A stretch of DNA of 64,000 bases from positions 17,548,494 to 17,612,493 of the forward strand of contig NC_019881.2 in the NCBI RefSeq assembly GCF_002234675.1, in the 5' to 3' direction. This document shows, piece by piece, positions 36,201-48,200 of the stretch (the first letter of the stretch is position 1; each line of letters opens with the position of its first letter). A program made the translations under genes and the position numbers. This DNA comes from Oryzias latipes (Eukaryota; Chordata; Actinopteri; Beloniformes; Adrianichthyidae). The notes under the pieces were generated by a model. The model did no database searches. It was not told where the DNA came from and saw only the letters and a list, made by a program, of their open reading frames with translations.

Positions 36201-39200
36201 ACCACCAGGCGAATCTTCCCACCTTTGTCCACCTGGTATGTTGGGTCCAACCTCTTTGCAAAAGCTTAAAGTCACAAGGGCAATGGGGCCACTGTTTAGA
36301 TTAAATCTCACCTGTGCACGAACAAACTTGGGGTAGGATTTATCATCCTACCTGCGCTCTTCTTCTCCTCTTTTGGGGCCTTTTTCAACCTCTTCAAAAG
36401 ACCCCTCAAATCTGTGATACCATATGTAAAGGCAATTTTCTCATATTCATCTGGCCGGGCACTTTTCAGGATTTCCCAAACATCCACCTCTGGAGCGTCG
36501 TCCTGCTGTTTGTGCTCCCTAGTAATGGCGGACATGAGGTAAGATGTGAGGAGATGAGTCTTGTGCGGTTGTTCGCAACGTGTTCTGAGGAACTGGTAAG
36601 TGGTTCAGAAGCCCTTGTAAGACCACGGCATCTAACCTTATCTAGCGCTAACTATGCAGATAAAAGTACCCCATATGCTAAATTCTCATTCTAAGTATTC
36701 CTCAGGACATGTCACACAAAGGGATGGGCACCTACAGTAGTCTACCTGTGTTGACATAAGCTCAGACTGCACATGTTAATAGCAATCTGGTAGCAGAACT
36801 ATTATATCAGTAAAACCCTTTGGATACCTGCTGATGGTGTAGTTAACTTAATGTTTTTTCATGGGTTTGTACTTTTACAGTCACACAAAGTTGAAACTAA
36901 TAAGTTCTGAATATTACTTCAATTTTTTATAAAATAAACAGTAAAAAAAATTAAAATAAAGCCAAAACATTGCTAGTTAGCTAGAAATAATTTATGACAA
37001 TGTTTGCCCGTTCAGAATAAATTGTTACAGGGGAGGAGGAAGTAGAGGCTATGTGCCATTGATTTTATTTCTTCCTCTTTTATAAGCACACGACTGTTGT
37101 AATAGTTTAAAGAATTTTGTTACCATGACTTGAATTGATCAAAATGTGTTTATAAACATTACCTACAAGCATTTTACTGCAATGCAGAAGAGCCAGTTAC
37201 ATTTTAGAGATCCAGATTGCTTTTGTGATTTGTATTAAAGGGCCAATATCATGCAAAATCAACTTTTTGACCTTGTAACCCTTGTGCTATCTTAGATGAC
37301 CCCACCCTTACATTAATGTGTTCTCCCTACCATGACAAAGGTGGATAAAGGTGGAAAGATTTCATGGACACCAGAGAAGATCACAAATCATTGAAGAAAA
37401 AAGGTTCAGAGCACTGTCTTGTGGGGTCTAGATGACCCAACTCCCAATGTTAAAGTGCCTAGGATAGCACAAGGGTTAAGTGAATTATAATGTTCATTTC
37501 TCATGAAAAACCCCAAAGAGGATTGGGAGAATGTCCCATGGTCAAATGAAACCAAAATAGAACTTTTTGATAAGAAATCTACTCGTGTTTGGAGGAGAAA
37601 GAATGCTGAGTTACATCCAAAGGACACTGTACCTACTGTAAAGCACGGGGGTGGAAACATCGTGCTTTGTAGATGTTTTTCAGCAAAGGGACCAGGGCGA
37701 CTGAGCCTTGTAAAAGAAAGAATGAATGGGGCCACGTATCGTCAGATTTTGAGTGAAAATCTCCTTCCAACAGCAAGGGCATTGACGATGAAACACATGA
37801 TATAGGCCCTTTAAATAGTTGGTGTGCTTGGAGCAAACTTTTAGCACAGCAGGCAACAAACAACGTTTGTTTTACCTCTCCCTATTTTTCTACACTAAAC
37901 GTGATAGGGAGAAATGCTTATCAGTTTATGGGAAGTTTTCATATTTAATTTGACAATTTAAACACATTTCCTATAACGTTGAACTTTACCAGGTTTAAAT
38001 TTCTTACGTTTTATATACTTTAAAAAAAATTATTTAAGGAGTTTTTTTAAAATATAAATTAAAAAAAATAGGTAATGATTAAACAAGTATAAGTAAGATG
38101 TGAAAGTATTCATTTAAATTATTTTTAATTTATTAACAATAATTTGCTTTATTTGCATTCACTTTAAATAAAAAAATAGATGTAATGCTTTAAGAAGAAG
38201 CAAATTTTACCCTTTTAAAATGTTTATTAATACTCAAGAAAATAATTTTTAAAATAAATACATCTTTTTCATCAAGAAGGATAGAATGTGTTATTCCTTT
38301 ATGTGTTTCATCTGGATTCAAGCAGCACACAGTAGAAGCCAAAAGTAAAATCATTTTCTATAATAATGCCAGCTTACTCATTAGTTTCATTATCAATATT
38401 TGCATTTATGTGCAGCATGCACAAAATTAGAAGAACCCTGCAAAAAAACAATTTATTTAACACAGTAAGGTCCTTTTTTTAACTAGCCCATCCCTTTGTT
38501 TGTTGTTGGTTTGAGTGATCACTTCAGAGGTGCTATGATGCAATAAAGATGCAGTAGTCTATTGCGGATGTTAGTTAACTAATCTTCAGGTTAATATGTA
38601 TCTACCGTGACCTAAACAGGATTAGCAAAATGAAAAGCAGTCTGTTATTTTTTTCTACCTTAGACATTTTACCAAAATGTCCATAAGGTTGAAGGTAATT
38701 TACATAAATCAGTATTCCCTTCTTTTGTGTCTTTCCTGTTTATTTTCAGTCCGTTATGAAAAAGGCTGAAATAAACACAGCTGTATTCCTTAAGAAATAA
38801 TAAATGACAGCGTAGTGATAACACTATTTTATGGCATCATTTCTCTTTGGCCAACCAGCTTATCAGTAATGATCCAAAATGATGCTCCCTGCTTCATGCA
38901 GCGCCCATTTCCATCATTCCTGACTGCTGACTGAGCGATCAAGAATGCTGCCTTCAAATAAAGTGTTACCGTACTACAGTAGGCCAACACTCTTGCGCGA
39001 CCAGTACCTAGTGCTACACATCATGCTGGGGATTCTGCAGGATTCACAGTACTCACCTGCTACAAGGTTTATTCGTTTTAATTTTAAGGGTTTTCTCTTT
39101 ACTAACCTTTGATTTCTGAATATGTAGGGGAGAAAAACAGACAAGCCCAAAATAAATGTGGAATTTCTCTGCCGAACAGTGTCACTGACGTGCTCTATTT

Positions 39201-42200
39201 AATCCAACACTTAAACCTGATTTGAATCTCCACACTGGAGGGTAAATCTTGAGCTACTACAGTAACTTTGCTATCTAACAAAGGGTTTTCAAACTGTGAC
39301 ACACATACTTCACATGAGTAAAAATCATCCGTGCCTGATTATTACCAGTATAACAATTATGTGGTCACTTTTACATTCGATCTATTTTAACAATTTTTCT
39401 TGTTGAAGGTGCAATGTGAAGCCATTTTAAAATTGACTTTTTAACACGGTCCAGTTTGGACACACCTGCACATTCAAATGAATGAAGGTGTGAGCAGGTG
39501 TGTCCAAACTTTTGGTCTGCACTGTATGTCTATATCAAAAAATTAATGGACTTTGCAGACGCATTGTCTGACAATTTACACCTCTGCGTTATCCCTTAAA
39601 TAAGGATTATTGGCCGACAAATTGTTTGCGGAGGACAGTCCAGGCTTCCATATAGCGCATTAATTTCTGTTAATGCACATTTTGAAGGCCATTAACCCGC
39701 TTATACCATGGTCACTTACAAAAGATATAAATATTCAATCAGTGTTTTGGTACTTTATTTGTGTTATTTCTTCAGTTTAGATCGCTTTTTTCACAAAAAG
39801 CTGACTATTTGAAATGTGGTGGTGGCTGCTTAGCCGGCACCAACTTCGACTGCATCGGCAAAGGAAAGCGAAATACATCCTGATTGTCACCATAGGTTAA
39901 AGAAAGCAGCGGTTCTGAGAGAAAGCTCACCTCTTATTGCTTGTTTTTGCAGATGATGAAGCTAAAGTTTGATTAAAAGAAGCCATACAGAACGTTCATG
40001 TGACCGGAACTTCTTTTTTAGCCCTGCATTATCATTGTGGATTATTAGTTTTTAATCCACACCCAGCAGCCAATCAGAATCGAAAATTCACCCGGACCAT
40101 GGTATAATTTCTGATAATGGACACCTTGTCAGGCATTACCTTACCTATTCTATTATTATCTCTATTTTTATTATTGAAGTTCTTTATAGAATCTATTTTG
40201 GCTTGTATACCTATGTCCATAAAATTGCTTATAACTATTAAAAAAAACAGCAAAACTTTTGTGACTCCACCTGTCATACTTTGAAAACCCAATAATATTA
40301 TGAAATATCTGATGAGGTGTTCTTGTCACTTTTACAGTAGGCTAAAACAGTTTTTGAAAAAAGGACATCCATTAAATAGGTGTAAAAATTAGTGAAAAAC
40401 AAAGAAGTCCAGCCAGGCTAGAGATGTGATTCTCACCTATGTTTAAGGAGACCACTAAAGTCAAGTTCCCCTGCATCTTCTTGTCCTTCACTGCTGTTGT
40501 TAACAAGGAGAGATTAATAAAGATTCAGTCAGAGTTCCAACAGTTACAGGCACTAAAAAACAATGCTCTCACAGCAGCACAAAGCAAAAGCTCCAATGTC
40601 AATCGATAAATTAGCTTCAAGCTAAGTCTCGATTTGTGCTTACCCAAAAAAACTTTTTTCAAAGATTTGCTTTGGATCGGCACTTGCAACAAAGTAGTTT
40701 GTGTAACAAACATCAAGAGCTATCCCATCTATTATTTACACAATGTTCCTGCAACGTTGAAGCAACATTGTGCAAACGTGATGGAACTGGGATGCTTTGC
40801 ATTGCTTTACATTGTTTGTTTAGAGATTAAAAGAGCAAGAGTTGGCCTTTACACATTGAATTAGATGATTGATTTGTAATTGCTTATAAAGAAAAGGTTA
40901 ATAACATTATTATTACTATTGCAGGACTAGTATATCATTCAGTATTTTTACATGAATTTCTTGATTTCCCTGTTTCGCCACAGGAATAAGACGCTTTGTC
41001 TTTTCTTCATTTAGGAGGCTTAAAAAATGATTATCTTGTACAAAAAAGTTTTTCCATAAAGAAATATGAAAAAGAATTACAGCTGAATTTCGTGTTTTTA
41101 ATGATGGTTGTTGTTATTCTTTTTATTACCTTCTTTTAAAGGCTGAACGAATATCTATGCTATGTTGGCCTTTTTCTTCTTCTGTAAAAAAGCAAACGCA
41201 TATCTTACACAATGAAAGAAAACTTTTTTCTCGTCGTGTATTGTACATTAATGCTGTGACAAACCTTTAATCTCCAAGTCAAAGGAACAGCTGTCAAACT
41301 TGTCTTTGTAGTTCACCTCGCACCTGTAGTTTCCAGCATAGTTTTCTTTGGCTTTGATGATGTGCATCTCAAAAGTGTGGATCTGTGGGGGAGTGGTTTG
41401 GTGGAATTTTCACCATATTTGTGGAATGGCGTCCAATAAATTCAATTGACTCACCTTCGTCGCTCGCTCAAAGCTCTCTTTAAGTTGCAAGTGCTTCCCA
41501 GTCTTGCTGGCCAGATCCATCCATTTCCCCTTGAACCACTTGACAGTGGGTTTACGAAGAAGATCCTTGGCTTCCACCTTAGCCACGAAAGTGATGTCAC
41601 CACCTGTGGACACAAAAATACTGCAACACTTAGGGAAAATGTTATGGCTGACATTGAATGAAATAAACTATTCCTAATTGAATAATAGAATCTACTTAGG
41701 TTCAAAATCCCACTCCAATCCTATTTTGACCTACCGTAAATTCCGGACTACAAAGCGCACCCGATTATTAGCCGCACCCACCTATTTTCATGTATATAAC
41801 TAATTTTATACATACACAAACAAGCCGCCGCATGAGTTAGGCAACATTGTCATCCTGACGGATCACGTCCTGACTCACAGAGCAAGTGTGATTCATTGGC
41901 ACACAGCGGGTGGAGTTGATTTTGCCTCAGGTTCATGTATTTGAGTATATCTGCATCTGCTAAACAGTATGAACATCTATTCTGTTCACAAGTTCCTCAG
42001 TTATGGTTTTTTTATTTATTTATTTATTTTTTACTTATTGACAATCTAGGTATCATACATAAAATTACAAACAGTAACCATATAATCAACATTACATCCC
42101 TCAGTTATGATGAAGAAATTTACATCCGCGATCCCCCATTTCCCATGAGTCTTAGGGGCTAAAGGCGGGGCCAACGCCCGGCTCGCCATTCTGTTGTACG

Positions 42201-45200
42201 TGTTTAAGAATGAGCAAGTATCAACAGTGCACGGAGGGGTGAACGGGTAAAGCTCTCCTTCCGCTTGTGTCGCGGCAGCGTTATGGGAGTAACAGGGCTG
42301 GTTAAAAAACACGCTAGTAAAATAAAGCAGCGACGATTGAAAAGCGCGCGCCTCAGCGCGATACGCGCGCCTCCTCGCGGCGCGTGGGTCAGAAGTTTCC
42401 TTCCACAACAAACACTGTTGTTCCGCGGACGCCTCGAGTAAGCCCTGGCTGCAGCCTGCAGAATGGCTCGACGCCTCCGCGCTCCCGCGCGCTCCTTGTC
42501 TCCCCTTCCTATCTACTCCGACAGCTCTGGCCAGGGCGGCTTCAAGGAGGAGCGCTTCGTCCCCATTGCGCCGGTGAACGGAGCAAATCGTGTCTGTGCA
42601 GAGCAATCGGACTTAATACTGTACGTTTTGTGTATGAGGGGCGGATGCGTTGTTACGTGTGGGAGCCTTCAGACTGCCATCGGCCCCGCAGCTCACACGA
42701 CACGCAGTCTCCAGCTCACACGGAGGCTGTGAGCGTTTCAATGCAAAACTCCGCTCAGTCCTTAATAACCGTTAAAACGATCACGTCAATTTGTGTTTCC
42801 AGTCGTGTCCCGACAAAATAAAGGCTGATATTATTCCCATATATTTACGTGCAGCCAGCCGAGTCACTATGACTCAGAGGTAAATGCACTCCTGAGCATG
42901 CGCTGTTCTCTCCGTCACGCAGCTGACCGGCTTTTCCAAACCCGTTGGTGATGGTGGATTTTTTCACGCTGCTTTTAACGATTGCTTTTAACTTGAAAGC
43001 TTCATCATATTGTAGCGGCGATCACGTGCACGTTGGGTCTAATGGCACCAAATGATTCTTGGATGCGGCTGGGCATGCGTGTTTCGTTTTGTTGAACCAT
43101 GACTGAAGTGTGTAAGACCTGAAGTGAGGTCCATGCTGTTTGGCTGCTTAGAGGTGTGTTGAAAAGTAAATGGCTTGAGTTTGGTGTTAGAGAATTCAAA
43201 CCATACACTGTGTCCGAAAATACATACACGGCGGCCGCTAATAAAATCCATAAATTATCCGCGTCACTGAATAAGCCGCACGGCTGTAAGCGCAGGAAAA
43301 AAGTCCGGAAATTACGGTATTTTAAAAGTGTTTCCATATGACTATGATTTATAATGAAAAAGACCTCTGTTGTTTTCTGGGACATAGTTTCTGCAGAGTG
43401 CCAGTAGTTCATTAGAAATTCACCTCTGAGTTGTGGGCGGGACTGTTGGTGCGGAGTAAGCCGACCCCCTTCTCATCATCCTTCTGTTTACATGCTCTCC
43501 TGCTATCTTACAGCCCCTCACAACCCCAACCTAACAGTAGCAGTGCAACAAAAATGGCAAGCAATATTGGAGCAATCCAGCTGTACAGATTTGAGCCAGA
43601 TACCAGCTCAGATGAGGAAAATGAAGATGTGCGTGGATGTAGTCGTCTACAAGTGGTTGCATTAGAATGGAGCAGAACAGGAAGCTTGCCGTTATAGATC
43701 TTACATCACATCTACAAGCTTTTTCCAACAAAATTTTTTGTCTGCTCCTGTTTCACATTGATTGGAATAAAGAAATACTCCGAAATACATCTTTATATAA
43801 GTCCCCCATTATGACAGAAACACCACAAGATCATGAGAAAAACACAAAATCACAATTTTCATAGCAGTGGGTCTTTAAATGTTTTAATTAAACAGTATAT
43901 CTTTATTTTTTTCTAAAACTGACTCCCCTGTTCTTGTCCTACACCTATCTTTATAAATCAAATAAAAGCATCAAACTACAGCAGGTTGTGTCACTCACCC
44001 ACAGCCACGGTGCCACTTTGGGGCCTTTCTATCAGCAGTGTGGACAGTGGTGGATTGTCAACTGGCTTGTCCACGTCTTCTGGGGGCTGTCCGTCTCCCA
44101 GAGACCACACTAGTCAGTAAATGGAGACACATGGATGACTAACGGCTCTCCTCTGCTTCTCTGGGATCAACCTATCTCTTTGCTTTAGAAATCACTCACA
44201 CTATAAACACATTTCAAAGCGCCTGAAGTCCTGAACACACAGCTCTTTGTTTGTGGAAAGCATAAAACAGACAAGGTAAAGATACACTTGTGAGCACAGA
44301 TAGTGGAAAAGATGTTTTATGTAGATTATGCTGCTTTCTATCAAACCTAATAGTGACTTCATGTAGTTGGTGTTTGACTGAATAGCTATTTTTTCCCCTC
44401 CAGTTTCTTCATTTAGTCTTTGAGCCTCTTACTTGAAGCAAATAAAGATGCTACACATGAAAAATGTTGTCATCCTAAAAGTTGTAAAAGAAAGTACTTC
44501 TGTGGTGTTAGAACAGTTGACTACATTTTCTGTTTTGGTTACCTGAGTCTTTTCTCCCCGTGGATGACACAGGATCACTATCATCTAAACAGAAACAACA
44601 GCATACAGCGAATTGTAAAAAAAAATAATACTGTAAAATCCATACATTCACAATGTGTAACAAAGGAGAGAGTTTAAGACATGTAAGCAATGATGTGAGG
44701 AATTTTTAACATCAAAGTACTGACTAAAAAGAATTAAATGTACAATATTGTTCTTAACGAATATAAAAAAGACACGATTAAATCTTTAAGTTGTTTATAC
44801 ACGAAGTTTCAGTTTTTACAGAAAAAGCCTAAAAGTTAACAGGAATCTGTTAATAGGAGTCTATTTATATGACTATGAAAGCAAGGGTTTCTTTTTTTTA
44901 AATCCCTTTTTAAACATTTATATTTAAAAACAGAATATCTGGTATCAAAAATGTGTTGCGTATGTTTCCAGTATTTTGAATACGTCTGAATTAGACCAGT
45001 GTAACAGTTTGCAAACAATGCTTCTTACTAGGCAAGTCAATTGAGAGTTTCTTGGTTGAAATGCCATCCTCTGTGGAGAAAAAAAAACATAGTTAATTGG
45101 AAATTTGAAACAGACTTGACAGCCAAAAAGATTAGCCATCCTTTTGGATGTTCGGTCTTTAAACACTTTGAAAAAGACAGCGGAGAATAACATATGAACA

Positions 45201-48200
45201 ACCAAGTGTTTTCTACATGGAAGTCCACCATCACTTTCTGGCCCCTTAAACAGAAGATTTGGCCAACTTCCTGTTATGAGTACATAAACCGTTTACCACT
45301 AAACAGTAAATGTTACTAACAAATTAAAACTTAATTTATAGTATTTTGCTGTGTTAATCTATGGCTGTGGGTCAGGTGAAAGCATGTTCTCTAAGCTTTT
45401 GGCTGCGTTCTTGATAAAGACAATAAGTATTATTTTTTAAAATTTCAGCTATAAGAAAAATATAAAAAAAAGATCTAATATTCAGGTGTGACACTTTGGT
45501 AAATTGATTTTTTTTCAGTCTTTTACACGGTGAATGGAATTGCTTTGTGTTTTTAAGTTATTATGATTTTAAAGGTGAAAACAGTACAGAGAGAGAAAAA
45601 AACATTTTTTTTATTATGGTTTAAATATTATAAAAATAAAGCATGTGTATAGTTGGTTTATTTGCATGTGCATGCAAATATCTACTGCCACATACTACTT
45701 TATTTTTATTCAGGTTATAAAGTTGATGTTCCTGTAAAAAATGTAAATGTTATTGCAAACACATGCATAGAAATATGCACATAACCACAGATATTTTCCA
45801 CTTTAAAAATTGAATCGGTTAGTTCAAAAGGGGCCCAAGTCCACAATTTTCCAAAATAGAGATATTATATGTTCTATGGTCTTCAAGGGAAAAGCTTTTG
45901 ATTATGTGCAAAAAAGTCCCAAGTCCGTTGTAGGTTAGTTTGCTAGTCCTCCGACATTATAAAAGTGAGGTGCTTCAAATTATAGCATCTGTAAGCTATG
46001 AACTGGTGCTAAATCTGGGTAAAGTATTAATCATTTGGTGTAGCCTCCCTTTAAGCAATGCATTTAAGATAATTTCCTGGAAAAACAAACCTCTTGGACT
46101 TGGGCCCCTTTTAACTAACTGATTCGATTGTCAGTGCCTTTTTCTTATTAAAACCAAGTTTATCTAAACAGCAGTGTCCAGGAATTATTTAACTAACATT
46201 AACAGAGATTTTTCCCCCTGTAGTTTAATATATTTGATCGCCATTAAAAGTAAGTGCTCTGAGGTTTTCCTCCTCAAATGAAAGGTGAGAGGAAGCATTT
46301 GTTATCGTGGATACCAACCTGTTTGGGGTGTTGGGGATGAGGAAGCAGGATTATCATCTGCAATAAAGTTGTTATTGACAAACAGACCAACTTCTCAAAG
46401 AACTCCAAAGTCCATTATTTGCAGACCAAGATGGCACAAACCAGCAGACCACTGACAACATGCAAAGCAAAGTTCTTAGTTTTAGTCACACATACAGGTT
46501 TGGGTCTCAAGGTTCTCAGCCACAGTAGCATAAGCAGATGGAGCACCACAGTGCATGTGCACATTCAAGCAGACTATACAAACCATGTGTCAGACATATA
46601 AATTTAAATCTCACACCTGAAGCAGTAATTATTTAAAAGAAAAGAAGAATTATGAGCAAGTCAAACAACATGATTAACTTTAAACTAATGAGCTGCATCA
46701 TTCCCCATTTTTTCTCGGAATCCTTCGTTATTCCGTCATTACTTGAGTTAGATGCTGAATTTATATAATGATCTTTTAACCTATAGGTTTTCGATTTATT
46801 GGACATCTAAAAGCTTTAGAGAGAATCGTGTGTACAACACTGTGCAACAGTTTTGCTATATCTTTTCTACTATGTGTTTCCGTTCCATTTAGCCAAATAT
46901 TTGATCTTTTTTTAGTTGTCTCGTCAAACAACTGTCCAGTTGTGCGAAGGCGTGCTAGTTGTCTTTTTGGACATTGACAACATTTTGCTTATTTAAAATT
47001 TTAATCATTCCATTCATAAAGTGACTCTATATCTGGAGAATAGAGTCTTAGAAATATGTTACTTTACCATTTTATTGAAGTCTGGTTGTAGCTAGTTTCA
47101 AGAATTTGAAGAATAGATCAAAACCTTTGCACAGTGCTTTCGTTTCTGTTTTTGGTAAATCCCAGAACTGGTCTAGGAGCTTAGTTACATTGGTGCACTC
47201 AAAGTGAATGAAGTCCATAGCATTCCTATCAGAAAGTTTCAACTTATTTTTGGGAGAATTTGCATGACGTAAATGTTAGATGCTGAATGGGACACTCATT
47301 CAACTTTTTAGAAGTGTTTCATCTGAGGAGCGAGAGGGTAAAATCATGCATGTTTTTCACCGAGACATGGGATTTATTCTTATTAAAGTATCATACTTAC
47401 CATTCGGAGCAGGAGAGCAACTGCCCTCATCCTTAACAATACAGTCCGTGGATTCTGCATGCTCTTTGACCCCAACACCACTAGGTTCTGGTTGGTTTGA
47501 AGAACTATCAGCGGTGTTGGGCATCTGAGCCACTACTGCTTGTGATGGCTCAGGCTTTGCGGACTCTGGTTTCTCCCCATCAGTCTCTAATGGCTCTTTC
47601 CCCTCTGTTACTGCCTCTGTATAGCAGACAAAGCGCCAGGCTGGAGCAGCAAGCATTAAGCACAAACTCTGGCAGCCTTTCAAAACAATGCTTGCTTAGA
47701 TGAGGTAATTATAGATAGTTAACAACCAGATAGATACCATACTGGACATTTTAACTACTTTTGTTTATGTTTGGGCTTGAAAAATATTAAAAATGCTAAA
47801 ACAGAAAACATCTATCATATCTCCTTGTCTCCATTAGGACACAAATAATTAGAAATAAGAATATTGGTTGGTCAAGAATACAACTTTTGTAATTATTTGA
47901 CCTATTGCTATTATTTTATTTTTGTATCTATCTGGTCTTTTTACATCTATACAGTAGAGTGATGAAGAAGGTGGGACGTACTGACCCAGAGGCATGACTA
48001 ATTCCTGTAATCTTTGAATTGCCCTGTTAAAAGTTATTTAAAGACCCACTCTGATCATCTTTTAAACTATTTTAAAAGCATTCCCAGTGGTCTTTTGATA
48101 AGGATTATGCCATTCTTATCCAAAATCAAAGACTTGTGGCTTTTTCAAGCTCATTGTTTCTATCGAGCAACAGTAGTTCATTAGAAAGTTGCCTCTGACT

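Larger units (their letters stand above)
37235..37814. mobile_element. TTAAAGGGCC element holding a MITE and a Tc1 piece
   Basis: Inverted ends ttaaagggccaatatcatg and (reverse) ttaaagggcctatatcatg, 18 of 19 matching, with TTAA at each tip. The interior is two foreign pieces: the MITE at 37275-37479 and a Tc1 transposase fragment at 37503-37795. Lies in a mybpc1 intron. Confidence 0.75.

Noticed and set aside
42046..42606. 186-codon minus-strand frame in the TA-flanked element
   Set aside because: It overlaps the CpG-rich core, where stop codons are rare by composition. The tail is random-looking and no family pattern was seen.
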